Assembly (NCBI GenBank): GCA_020249005.1
Contig: JADCGN010000052.1
Span: 1-20,588 of the forward strand
Direction: 5' to 3'
Length of the DNA stretch: 20,588 bases
Source: Alphaproteobacteria bacterium
GTDB taxonomy: Bacteria; Pseudomonadota; Alphaproteobacteria; UBA2136; UBA6156
Made by a program: the position numbers and the translations under genes. The notes under the pieces are model-generated. The model did not search any database. It was not told the DNA's origin and saw only the letters and a program-made list of their open reading frames with translations. Positions 13,161-20,480 of the stretch are shown in pieces. Numbering within the stretch: the stretch's first letter is position 1; each line of letters starts with the position of its first letter.

Positions 13161-13883
13161 TTACTTCTTCTTGGCGTCTTTGGCCGGGGCGGCTTCCGGC
13201 GCTTTGCCATCGTTCTTCTGCGAGCTGGCAGGCACTGCAGCCGGGGTCGCAGCCGCGGCGGCGGCGGCATCGGCCGCCTCATCCTCTTCCATTTTGCTGG
13301 TGCGGGTGCTCACCACGCTGGCGATGGTCAGGTCGCGGTCGGTCACGGCGCTCTTCACCCCTTCCGGCAGCGTGATTTCGCTCAGGTGCACGCTGTCGCC
13401 AATGTCCAGTGCACTAATATCCACGATAATTTCCTGCGGAATGCTGTCGGCGCGGCAGACCACTTCCCGCTCGGCTTCCACCAACTGCAGCACACCGCCT
13501 TGCTTGATCCCTGGGCTCTTGTCGGCGCCCACAATGTTCACCGTCACATTCACGTTCATGATGCGGCTCGGGTCAAAGCGGATGAAGTCGATGTGGATCG
13601 GGGTGTCGGTTACGGGATGGCGCTGAATATCCCGGGCGATCACCTTTACGGTCTTGCCGTTCAGGCTCAGCTCTTGGGTGTTGGTGAAGAAGTGGCCGAT
13701 GCGCAGCGCCTTGGCCAAATCTTGGGCATTGAGGCCAATCGTTTCCCCGGCTTCGTTGCCCTTGCCGTAAATGATGCCTGGGATCATGCCGGCGCGGCGC
13801 AAGGCACGAGCGGCGCCCTTCCCTTGGGCTGGCTTGGCAATGGCGTTCATGACGTGGTGGGCCACGTGCGGACGGCTGTTCAT
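13161..13883 (-). CDS. rplY: 50S ribosomal protein L25/general stress protein Ctc
   Basis: A 240-residue long-form L25 (Ctc type) that binds 5S rRNA. The N-terminal domain shows GKGAARALRRAGMIPGIIYGKG, seen in parts, then ELSLNGKTVKVIARDIQRHP and TDTPIHIDFIRFD. The C-terminal TL5-like domain follows: GIKQGGVLQLVEAEREVVCRAD, IPQEIIVDISALDIGDSVHLSEI and LPEGVKSAVTDRDLTIASVV, in parts. A low-complexity Ala/Pro/Lys tail covers about 200-240. The start at 13883 has an AAAGGAGA ribosome binding site. pth, its usual downstream partner, is absent; the gene is monocistronic, with a terminator on one side and a probable promoter on the other. Confidence 0.95.
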   Translation of the reverse strand: MNSRPHVAHHVMNAIAKPAQGKGAARALRRAGMIPGIIYGKGNEAGETIGLNAQDLAKALRIGHFFTNTQELSLNGKTVKVIARDIQRHPVTDTPIHIDFIRFDPSRIMNVNVTVNIVGADKSPGIKQGGVLQLVEAEREVVCRADSIPQEIIVDISALDIGDSVHLSEITLPEGVKSAVTDRDLTIASVVSTRTSKMEEDEAADAAAAAAATPAAVPASSQKNDGKAPEAAPAKDAKKK

Positions 13884-13974
13884 CGGATTTTCTCCTTTAA
13901 AATCGGTTGCTTATCCGGCCAGAACGGCCCTGTGCCGCACCACCCGTTGCCCGCAACCGTGCAGGCATAGCGCC

Positions 13975-14003
13975 CCTTTAGGCCAAAACTACGGGGCCGT
14001 CAA
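13975..14003 (-). promoter_or_regulatory. Possible sigma-70 promoter of rplY
   Basis: Read on the minus strand, TTGACG (13998-14003) and TAAAGG (13975-13980) are separated by 17 bases, about 90 bases before the start. The -35 has five of six consensus bases and the -10 is weak. It lies in the gap shared with the divergent avidin-like gene. Confidence 0.4.
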
Positions 14004-14050
14004 GCAGTCTAAGGATAGACTTTTAAAGGTTTTTATGCCATAAAATAATT

Positions 14051-14422
14051 ATGAAATCTGGTCTATGGCGACACCCCAGCGGCTCGGAACTAGAGCTGGT
14101 GGTTGAAGAAAATAACGTACTGTCTGGTCGCTATCGAACGGCTGGAGGTCGACCTGGACTTACACGTTGGTTCCCGCTCACAGGGTTTTGTAACGGTGAT
14201 TTGCTTGGATTTGTTGTCAGCTGGGGCGACTACCACTCTCTCACAAGTTGGTGTGGACGCTATGTCATTGAGAACGATGGAAAAGAAGCAATACGAACCG
14301 TTTGGCTGCTGGGCCGCTTATATGCCGATAAAGCGCTCACTGAACCGACCGCTCCTTGGGAAACATTCCACACCAACACAGATACTTATTACTATGTAAA
14401 TCCTTTAGAATCTGCTAAATAG
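14051..14422 (+). CDS. Avidin/streptavidin-like protein without signal peptide
   Basis: A 123-residue protein whose motif order follows streptavidin. SGLWRHPSGSEL (3-14) covers strand 1, followed by LSGRYRTAGG (24-33), FPLTG then NGDLLGFVVSW (41-58), HSLTSWCGRY (62-71), IRTVWLL (81-87), PW (102-103) and NTDTYY (109-114). Streptavidin biotin contacts map by eye as Ser27 to Ser12, Tyr43 to Tyr28, Ser45 to Thr30, Trp79 to Trp58, Ser88 to Ser63, Thr90 to Thr65, Trp92 to Trp67, Trp108 to Trp85, Trp120 to Trp103 and Asp128 to Asp111. Asn23 maps to His8. Biotin or a related ligand is therefore likely, but not proven. There is no signal peptide, so it should be cytoplasmic. No clear ribosome binding site precedes the ATG. 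Base composition is near half G+C, below its neighbours. Confidence 0.82.
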   Translation: MKSGLWRHPSGSELELVVEENNVLSGRYRTAGGRPGLTRWFPLTGFCNGDLLGFVVSWGDYHSLTSWCGRYVIENDGKEAIRTVWLLGRLYADKALTEPTAPWETFHTNTDTYYYVNPLESAK

Positions 14423-14459
14423 CAAGTTACGAACTATCTCACACTCTCAGGAGAGAGCT

Positions 14460-15302
14460 ATGACCCGTTTTTATAAGTGCACCCTCCCACGGGGGCGCTC
14501 TGTGCACGGCTTTCTGGATGCCCAAGGCCGCAACGATTGGCCCTTGCCAATTTATAATGTAAAACAAAAAAGTTGGTTGGCGGGCAGCTGGAAAACGACG
14601 CATGATACGCTGAAACCCCACTTCAGTGGCCTGCATCTGGCCCCCGAGCACATGCTTGTGCACTGGCTCCGCGAAGAAATCTATCTTGCGGAAACAGAAG
14701 GAGATGTGGTGGAATCGCTCGACTGTGTCGTTGCGGGGCGGGCACGACTCGTGCGGCCTATGCACCTTCCCGAAGCTAGCTGCCATACTATTGCTCTGCA
14801 TATTGCCGTACGTGCTTTGAGTATCTTCAAGGCGCTTGTATTCCCGCACGACATGGTACGACGCCTTGAGGAAGCGTTAACCCTTGCAAAAACAGGAAAA
14901 GCCAACGGAGGAACTCTCCGCGTTTGGGCTCATGCACAAGAAGTTGTATCTCACTGTGAACGAGACCAACGCAGTGGCTTTGAAACAAATCTAAACGTGC
15001 TGGCTGCTGCGGAAGCTGCCCGTGCAGTGGTGGCATTACAAAGGCTAACGCAAGAAACCTCATACGGGTGGGAGGTTGTGAAGGCACAGTCTTCACTCTT
15101 CATGAATGCTGTGAGTGGGCTGGTGGATGACTTGCAGTTACGCAAGGGTAAAGGCTTTAACCCTGCAGAAGTTCCGCAGGAAGCCTTGTCTTTTCTTATA
15201 CCCCACACGGGCTTCTCTCAGCTTCATCACTTAGCACGCTTCAATGCAGGCCAGTGGTGCAACCAGCTGGTACTCGAGATGCTTGAAGACCGCTCCCCTT
15301 AG
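14460..15302 (+). CDS. Uncharacterised protein co-transcribed with the avidin-like gene
   Basis: A 280-residue protein with a good AGGAGAG ribosome binding site (14449-14455), 37 bases after the avidin-like stop, and a strong terminator straight after. Residues about 10-100 show spaced features: GF, WPLP, a W, SGLHLAPEHML, HWLREEIYLAETEGDVVES, then VVAGRARLVRPM. I associate this spacing with an uncharacterised bacterial N-terminal domain (short, DUF7666-like; memory only). Residues about 115-225 are helical and Ala-rich. The C-terminus has aromatic and His residues (GFSQLHHLARFNAGQW). There are no membrane spans and no catalytic motif I can name. Composition is AT-richer than the flanking housekeeping genes, like its partner, so the two probably arrived together. 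Confidence 0.7.
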   Translation: MTRFYKCTLPRGRSVHGFLDAQGRNDWPLPIYNVKQKSWLAGSWKTTHDTLKPHFSGLHLAPEHMLVHWLREEIYLAETEGDVVESLDCVVAGRARLVRPMHLPEASCHTIALHIAVRALSIFKALVFPHDMVRRLEEALTLAKTGKANGGTLRVWAHAQEVVSHCERDQRSGFETNLNVLAAAEAARAVVALQRLTQETSYGWEVVKAQSSLFMNAVSGLVDDLQLRKGKGFNPAEVPQEALSFLIPHTGFSQLHHLARFNAGQWCNQLVLEMLEDRSP

Positions 15303-15322
15303 CTGGTGGAGCGGTTTTTTTT
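15289..15322 (+). terminator. Intrinsic terminator of the avidin-like gene pair
   Basis: ACCGCTCC (15289-15296) pairs with GGAGCGGT (15308-15315). The T tract runs through 15315-15322, and the hairpin begins inside the last codons of the 280-residue gene. The long U tract makes this a strong candidate. Confidence 0.85.
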
Positions 15323-15343
15323 AAATCACAGGTTTAAGCAATG

Positions 15344-15367
15344 AAAAAACCGCCCCATGCAGGGCGG
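15344..15367 (-). terminator. Intrinsic terminator of gyrA
   Basis: On the minus strand CCGCCC and GGGCGG (plus 15362-15367 and 15350-15355) form a hairpin followed by six T residues (plus AAAAAA at 15344-15349). It lies about 90 bases after the gyrA stop and faces the plus-strand terminator of the avidin-like pair. Confidence 0.75.
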
Positions 15368-15454
15368 CTTTCCTTAGTACTGGCATAACTGTGGTCAAAA
15401 AACCCAACTATGAGCCTTTTCACTATACCCCGCACCCTAAAGGGCGGTTTTTTG

Positions 15455-18082
15455 TTACGCCTCCGGCTGCGGCAGCGGCATTTCCTCATTCTCCGGAGGC
15501 AGCACTTCGCCCTCTACAGCGTCATCGCCCCCGTGCAGCATGGCGGCGGGCAAGGCGGTCACCAGCTTCACCTTGGTGCCATCGATGCTAAACAGCCGCA
15601 CACCCTGCGTGTTGCGCCCCATGATGGAGATATCGGGGATGCGCATGCGGATCATCTGGCCGTCGGCGGTGGCGATCATAATCTCATCGCTCAGCTCGCC
15701 GTCCAGCGTCACCGGCACGGCGCACACCACGTGGCCGTTGCGGTTGGTGGTTTGGATGCTGATCACCCCCATCGTACCGCGGCCTTTTTCGGGGTAGTCG
15801 CCTTGCGGGGTTAGCTTGCCGTAGCCGTTGGCGGTCACGGTCAGCACGTGGGTGTGGTGCGGTTCCACCAGGTGCATCGCCATCACGGCATCGCCCGGCT
15901 TCAGGTTCATCCCGCGCACGCCGGTACTGGTTCGGCTGGCAATCGGGCGCAGCTCGTCTTCGGCGGCACTGAAGCGCACGGCTTGGCCGTTTTGGCTGCT
16001 CATGATGACACTGGTTCCGGCCTTGGCGCTATCCAGCAAGTGCACGGCCAGCAGGCGGTCACCATCGGTCAGGCCCATGCCGTAAATCCCGGTCTGGCGC
16101 ACATTGGCGTAGGCGGTGAGCGGGGTTTTGCGGATCACGCCCTTTTGCGTGGCAAAGGCCAAGAAGTGCTGCGGCCACAGCGCCTCATCGCGCGGAATCG
16201 GCACCACCGCCGCCACCTGTTCATGTTGTTCCAGCTTCAGCAGGTTAATGAACGCCTTGCCGCGGCTGGTGGCATTGGCCTGCGGTAGCTGCCAGCCCTT
16301 CAGCTTAAACACGTTGCCCAGGTTGGTGAAGCACAGAATCGGGCTGTGGGTGTTGGCCACAAACAGGCTGGCCATTTCCTCGTTTTCCCGCAGGTTGGCG
16401 GCACCCTTGCCTTTGCCACCGCGGCGCTGGGCGCGGAAGGCGGAGAGGGGCATGCGCTTCACGTAGCCGTCGGAAGAAATCGTCACCACCACATCCTCGG
16501 GCGGGATCAGGTCTTCCATGTCCATGTCGGCGCCGCCGTCGATGATCTCGGTCAGGCGCGGCGTGGCGAACTGCTCCTTCACCTCCACCAACTCCTCGCG
16601 GATCACCCCCTGCAGCACGGCGCGGTCGGCCAGAATCGCCAACAGGCCACGGATGGTTTCGGCAATCTCGGCGGCTTCATTCAGAATCTTCTCGCGCTCG
16701 AGCCCGGTCAGGCGTTGCAGGCGCAGGTCCAAAATCGCTTGGGCTTGCAGGGCGGAAAGGCGGTATTCGGCGGTCTTCACCGCTTCCCCCAGCAGCGCCA
16801 ACAGCGGCGCCACGGCGTCAGCAGCCCAAGGTTGGGCCATCAGTTGCTCTTTGGCGGTGTTACCGTCGGGTGCGTTGCGGATGATCTTGATCACCGCATC
16901 GATGTTGGCCACCGCCACACCCAAACCCACCAAAATGTGCGCGCGGTCCCGCGCCTTGCTGAGGCGGAAGGTGGTGCGCCGCGTCACCACCTCTTCGCGG
17001 TGGGCCAGGAAGGCGCGCAGGATTTCACCGATCCCGCAGAGTTTGGGCAGGCCGCCATCCAGCACCACCATGTTGTAGCTGAAGCCGGTTTGCAGGCTGG
17101 TATGCTTGTACAGCTGGTTCAGCACCACTTCGGCGTTGGCCCCGCGCTTCAGCTCAATCACCACGCGCACGCCAAAGCGGTCGCTTTCGTCGCGCACTTC
17201 ACTGATATCTTCAACAATCTTATCCTTCACCAACCCCGCGATGTTCTCCACCAGCGTGGCCTTGTTCACCTGGTAAGGAATTTCGGTGATGATCAGGCTC
17301 GGTTTGCTGTCGGCATCTTTAATCTGCACCTTGCCGCGCAGCGTGATGCTGCCGCGGCCCATCGCGTTGCCACTCATGATGCCGCCGCGACCCACGATGG
17401 TGCCGCCGGTGGGGAAGTCGGGCCCCAGTACGAACTGGTTCAATTCTTCGGCGCTGGCGGTCGGGTTTTTCAGCAGGTGCAGGCAGGCCTCAATCACCTC
17501 GCCCAGGTTGTGGGGCGGGATGTTGGTGGCCATCCCTACCGCAATCCCGCCCGCGCCGTTGACCAGCACGTTGGGGATGCGGGTGGGCAGCACGCGCGGC
17601 TCTTGCTCGCTGCCGTCGTAGTTGGGTTGGAAGTCTACCGTGTCTTCGTCAATGTCGGCCAGCATCGCGCTGCCAGCTTTGGAAAGGCGGATTTCGGTGT
17701 AACGCATGGCCGCCGGGCTGTCGCCGTCCATGCTGCCGAAGTTCCCCTGCCCATCTTCCAGCATCAAACGCAGGCTAAAGGGCTGGGCCATCCGCGCCAT
17801 GGCATCGTAAATGGCACTGTCGCCGTGGGGGTGGAATTTCCCCATCACGTCCCCCACCACGCGGGCCGATTTAAGGTACTTGCGGTTCCAATCGTTGCCC
17901 ATCAGGCTTTGGGCGTACAAAATCCGCCGGTGCACCGGTTTCAGGCCGTCGCGCACGTCGGGCAGCGCGCGGCTCACGATCACGCTCATCGCGTAATCGA
18001 GGTAACTTTTGCGCATTTCCTCTTCAATGGTGATGGGCTGCACCTGGGTGCTGAAAATCGGGTTGCTCGGCGGGTTGCTCAT
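15455..18082 (-). CDS. gyrA: DNA gyrase subunit A
   Basis: An 875-residue GyrA, the breakage-reunion subunit that with GyrB introduces negative supercoils. The N-terminal domain has SYLDYAMSVIVSRALPDVRDG-type sequence, and the catalytic Tyr128 in MRYTEIRLSK. The quinolone region HPHGDSAIYDAMARMAQ keeps Ser89 and Asp93 at the positions of E. coli Ser83 and Asp87. The C-terminal beta-pinwheel carries the GyrA box QRRGGKG (552-558), which marks it as gyrase and not topoisomerase IV. The tail is acidic. GAGGAG sets the start and lies in the loop of a hairpin whose stem touches the ATG. The gene is monocistronic, with terminators on both sides. Confidence 0.98.
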   Translation of the reverse strand: MSNPPSNPIFSTQVQPITIEEEMRKSYLDYAMSVIVSRALPDVRDGLKPVHRRILYAQSLMGNDWNRKYLKSARVVGDVMGKFHPHGDSAIYDAMARMAQPFSLRLMLEDGQGNFGSMDGDSPAAMRYTEIRLSKAGSAMLADIDEDTVDFQPNYDGSEQEPRVLPTRIPNVLVNGAGGIAVGMATNIPPHNLGEVIEACLHLLKNPTASAEELNQFVLGPDFPTGGTIVGRGGIMSGNAMGRGSITLRGKVQIKDADSKPSLIITEIPYQVNKATLVENIAGLVKDKIVEDISEVRDESDRFGVRVVIELKRGANAEVVLNQLYKHTSLQTGFSYNMVVLDGGLPKLCGIGEILRAFLAHREEVVTRRTTFRLSKARDRAHILVGLGVAVANIDAVIKIIRNAPDGNTAKEQLMAQPWAADAVAPLLALLGEAVKTAEYRLSALQAQAILDLRLQRLTGLEREKILNEAAEIAETIRGLLAILADRAVLQGVIREELVEVKEQFATPRLTEIIDGGADMDMEDLIPPEDVVVTISSDGYVKRMPLSAFRAQRRGGKGKGAANLRENEEMASLFVANTHSPILCFTNLGNVFKLKGWQLPQANATSRGKAFINLLKLEQHEQVAAVVPIPRDEALWPQHFLAFATQKGVIRKTPLTAYANVRQTGIYGMGLTDGDRLLAVHLLDSAKAGTSVIMSSQNGQAVRFSAAEDELRPIASRTSTGVRGMNLKPGDAVMAMHLVEPHHTHVLTVTANGYGKLTPQGDYPEKGRGTMGVISIQTTNRNGHVVCAVPVTLDGELSDEIMIATADGQMIRMRIPDISIMGRNTQGVRLFSIDGTKVKLVTALPAAMLHGGDDAVEGEVLPPENEEMPLPQPEA

Positions 18083-18104
18083 CGGGGGTCTCCTCTAACC
18101 CCCG
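18083..18104 (-). promoter_or_regulatory. Hairpin presenting the gyrA ribosome binding site
   Basis: On the minus strand CGGGGGT pairs with ACCCCCG (plus 18098-18104 and 18083-18089), a perfect seven-pair GC stem. Its eight-base loop TAGAGGAG contains the Shine-Dalgarno sequence. The 3' arm ends at the base before the ATG. This geometry could gate or fix ribosome access to gyrA, but no experiment or covariation is available from one sequence. Confidence 0.5.
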
Positions 18105-18172
18105 AATGCTAACCCAAAAGCCCCAAAAAAGCGAGAAAAACCATGGTCAAGCTGCCTAAAAAAGTGGCCGTT

Positions 18173-18203
18173 AAAACCCCGAAGGGGCAGCCTCAGCTGC
18201 CCC
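18173..18203 (-). terminator. Terminator of the 64-residue gene
   Basis: On the minus strand GGGGCAGC and GCTGCCCC (plus 18196-18203 and 18184-18191) form an eight-pair stem that includes the stop codon in its loop. An alternative hairpin CCCC-TTC-GGGG (plus 18177-18187) is followed by TTTT. The two share an arm, so only one can form at a time; either would end transcription before gyrA's leader. Confidence 0.65.
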
Positions 18204-18387
18204 TCAGGTTGAGCCCATAACGGGGCTCCTTGGAGGAGGAGGCGAGCGCCCAGCGCACCTCTTCTTCTCCCATGCTTGGGAGAAGTTGCTCGCGCAACTC
18301 TTCCCATTGCACTCCTTCCGCAACCGCCAGGTCGCGGAGGGCCTTCGCCTCACCAATTTGGTGGGGTGTACAAACGATAATCTGCAT
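18193..18387 (-). CDS. Small hypothetical protein
   Basis: A 64-residue protein. GGAGGT (plus 18392-18397) sets the start at 18387; the frame is open further upstream but those residues would be read from the promoter region. It opens with a beta-like MQIIVCTP. Two helix-prone stretches follow (GEAKALRDLAVAEGVQWEEL and MGEEEVRWALASSS), with a basic/polar tail. It has one Cys and no membrane span. I recognise no family. It is a separate transcription unit between two terminators, and its upstream region shares an ACA-A/T-TGTATAC word with the promoter of the neighbour at 18502. Confidence 0.6.
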   Translation of the reverse strand: MQIIVCTPHQIGEAKALRDLAVAEGVQWEELREQLLPSMGEEEVRWALASSSKEPRYGLNLRGS

Positions 18388-18446
18388 GTGAACCTCCATG
18401 GTTTGCAGAAATTTCGCTATGTGTATACATTGTAATGCAAAAGCGC

Positions 18447-18480
18447 AAAAACAAGCCCCTGCCGCAATTGCGACAGGGGC
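18447..18480 (-). terminator. Terminator of the 109-residue gene
   Basis: On the minus strand GCCCCTG pairs with CAGGGGC (plus 18474-18480 and 18455-18461). The stem extends inward after one mismatch through CGCA/TGCG-type pairs, and TTGTTTTT follows. It lies 22 bases after the gene's stop, at the upstream edge of the next gene's promoter region. Confidence 0.75.
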
Positions 18481-18501
18481 CACCTAGAACAAAACATTGT
18501 T

Positions 18502-18831
18502 TCAGTTCATTTTTCTTGCGGATTTTTGTTCCACCAGTTGGTGCAGCCACGCCGGCCACACCTCGTCGAAAACCACCATTTGCCGATCGGCCTGGTGGTC
18601 AGCCAGCAGAGCCAACTGGCCCTGCTCCCCGAAGTCGTAGATATCCAACCGATGGGTGGGGCCATCCAGCGATTGGCTCCCTAGCTTGGGGAAGCCGGGC
18701 ACGCTCTCACCGCCGTGCTGTTCACACAGGGCTGAGAAAGCTTCTCGGTACGGCATCTCATCGGCATTTCCCGTGGGAAAGGCCGCATTCAATGCCGCCA
18801 CGACCTCCATGCGGGGATCGTGCGTGAACAT
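18502..18831 (-). CDS. Hypothetical protein between glyA and the 64-residue gene
   Basis: A 109-residue protein that starts at ATG 18831 after GAGGTG (plus about 18835-18840); the frame runs 15 codons further but lacks a better start. Features include VVAALNAAFP, YREAFSALCEQHGG and HRLDIYDFGEQGQLALLAD, then QMVVFDEVWPAWLHQLVEQ, with a basic C-terminus. The mixture of short helices and strands suggests a small globular alpha/beta protein, without signal or membrane segment. I do not recognise the family. A TTGACA-16-TATCTT promoter lies directly behind glyA, and a terminator follows, so it is its own unit although on the glyA strand. Confidence 0.62.
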   Translation of the reverse strand: MFTHDPRMEVVAALNAAFPTGNADEMPYREAFSALCEQHGGESVPGFPKLGSQSLDGPTHRLDIYDFGEQGQLALLADHQADRQMVVFDEVWPAWLHQLVEQKSARKMN

Positions 18832-18896
18832 GGTACACCTCACTGTTACCCCTCGGGTCTTATTGGTAAACGACAAAGTCAGCCCGAGGCCCTGCT

Positions 18897-18924
18897 AAGA
18901 TAGGACAAAAGTATACAATGTCAA
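18897..18924 (-). promoter_or_regulatory. Sigma-70 promoter of the 109-residue gene
   Basis: On the minus strand a perfect TTGACA (plus 18919-18924), a 16-base spacer, and TATCTT (plus 18897-18902). It begins 12 bases after the glyA stop. The spacer contains TTGTATAC, which recurs with one change upstream of the 64-residue gene (plus about 18421-18432) and may be a shared operator. Confidence 0.65.
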
Positions 18925-18935
18925 GCTTGGCCGGC

Positions 18936-20213
<1,278 letters not shown>

Positions 20214-20311
20214 CAAACTTCCCTCCCTTAACGGCAACACCCTAACAAATCTTTGGCGTGGCAGCCAGGGCTCTCCCCCCGCGGCTGATAGCGCAAGATG
20301 CAACATCGGTT

Positions 20312-20340
20312 GTCATACATACTATTTTTTTACCATTCAA
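20312..20340 (-). promoter_or_regulatory. Possible glyA promoter with a leader of about 95 bases
   Basis: On the minus strand TTGAAT (plus 20335-20340), a 17-base spacer rich in A and T, then TATGAC (plus 20312-20317). This would give a leader of about 90-95 bases before the glyA start. The leader has G-rich and C-rich pieces (plus 20260-20285) that could pair locally, but I see no match to a known riboswitch. Confidence 0.42.
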
Positions 20341-20353
20341 CCCTTCCATTTAC

Positions 20354-20381
20354 TTGGCTAAAATACTGAAAAAGATAATTT
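20354..20381 (+). promoter_or_regulatory. Possible promoter of the right-edge gene
   Basis: TTGGCT (20354-20359), a 16-base AT-rich spacer and TAATTT (20376-20381). Immediately downstream, 20384-20394 is the exact reverse complement of the 11-base TTGGTTGTGTA in the gntR promoter, where a repressor would block initiation. Spacing is slightly short and the -10 imperfect. Confidence 0.38.
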
Positions 20382-20396
20382 ACTACACAACCAACT

Positions 20397-20457
20397 GGCA
20401 GCGATCATTCTCCTGTGCTGACAACCTTTCTACGGTCGCTGCCCACTGTCTGGGCAG
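20397..20457 (+). promoter_or_regulatory. Pair of competing hairpins in the leader of the right-edge gene
   Basis: GGCAGCGA (20397-20404) can pair with TCGCTGCC (20436-20443). Alternatively CTGCCCA (20439-20445) pairs with TGGGCAG (20451-20457) around CTGTC. Both use the same CTGCC, so they exclude each other, as in attenuators and some riboswitches. No T-run follows and the start codon is 23 bases on, so control of translation would be the likelier mode. Confidence 0.35.
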
Positions 20458-20480
20458 TTCACCAACGAAAGTACCGCCCC

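Noticed and set aside
14006..14021. Small hairpin AGTCTA...TAGACT before the avidin-like gene as a terminator or operator
   Set aside because: Only six AT-rich pairs, and the short T tract that follows is weak; it could be chance in an AT-rich gap.
15421..15455. A second terminator hairpin directly after the gyrA stop
   Set aside because: CCGC/GGGCGG pieces flank CCTAAAGG, but the stem is imperfect and the T-run faces the plus strand, into gyrA; the cleaner minus-strand hairpin is at 15344-15367.
17790..17840. Quinolone-resistance substitution in GyrA
   Set aside because: The residues at the two key positions are Ser89 and Asp93, the susceptible-type residues, so there is no sign of resistance here.
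16346..18112. A 588-codon open frame on the plus strand opposite gyrA
   Set aside because: gyrA is certain on the minus strand with full motifs. The opposite frame is a high-GC shadow: His/Val/Gly-rich, no ribosome binding site, no recognisable domain.
20214..20311. Glycine or THF riboswitch in the glyA leader
   Set aside because: The leader has a GGGGGAGAGCCC piece and CGCCAAAG that recall parts of the glycine aptamer, but the partner CTCTCAGG and second aptamer are missing, and I cannot build a THF aptamer.
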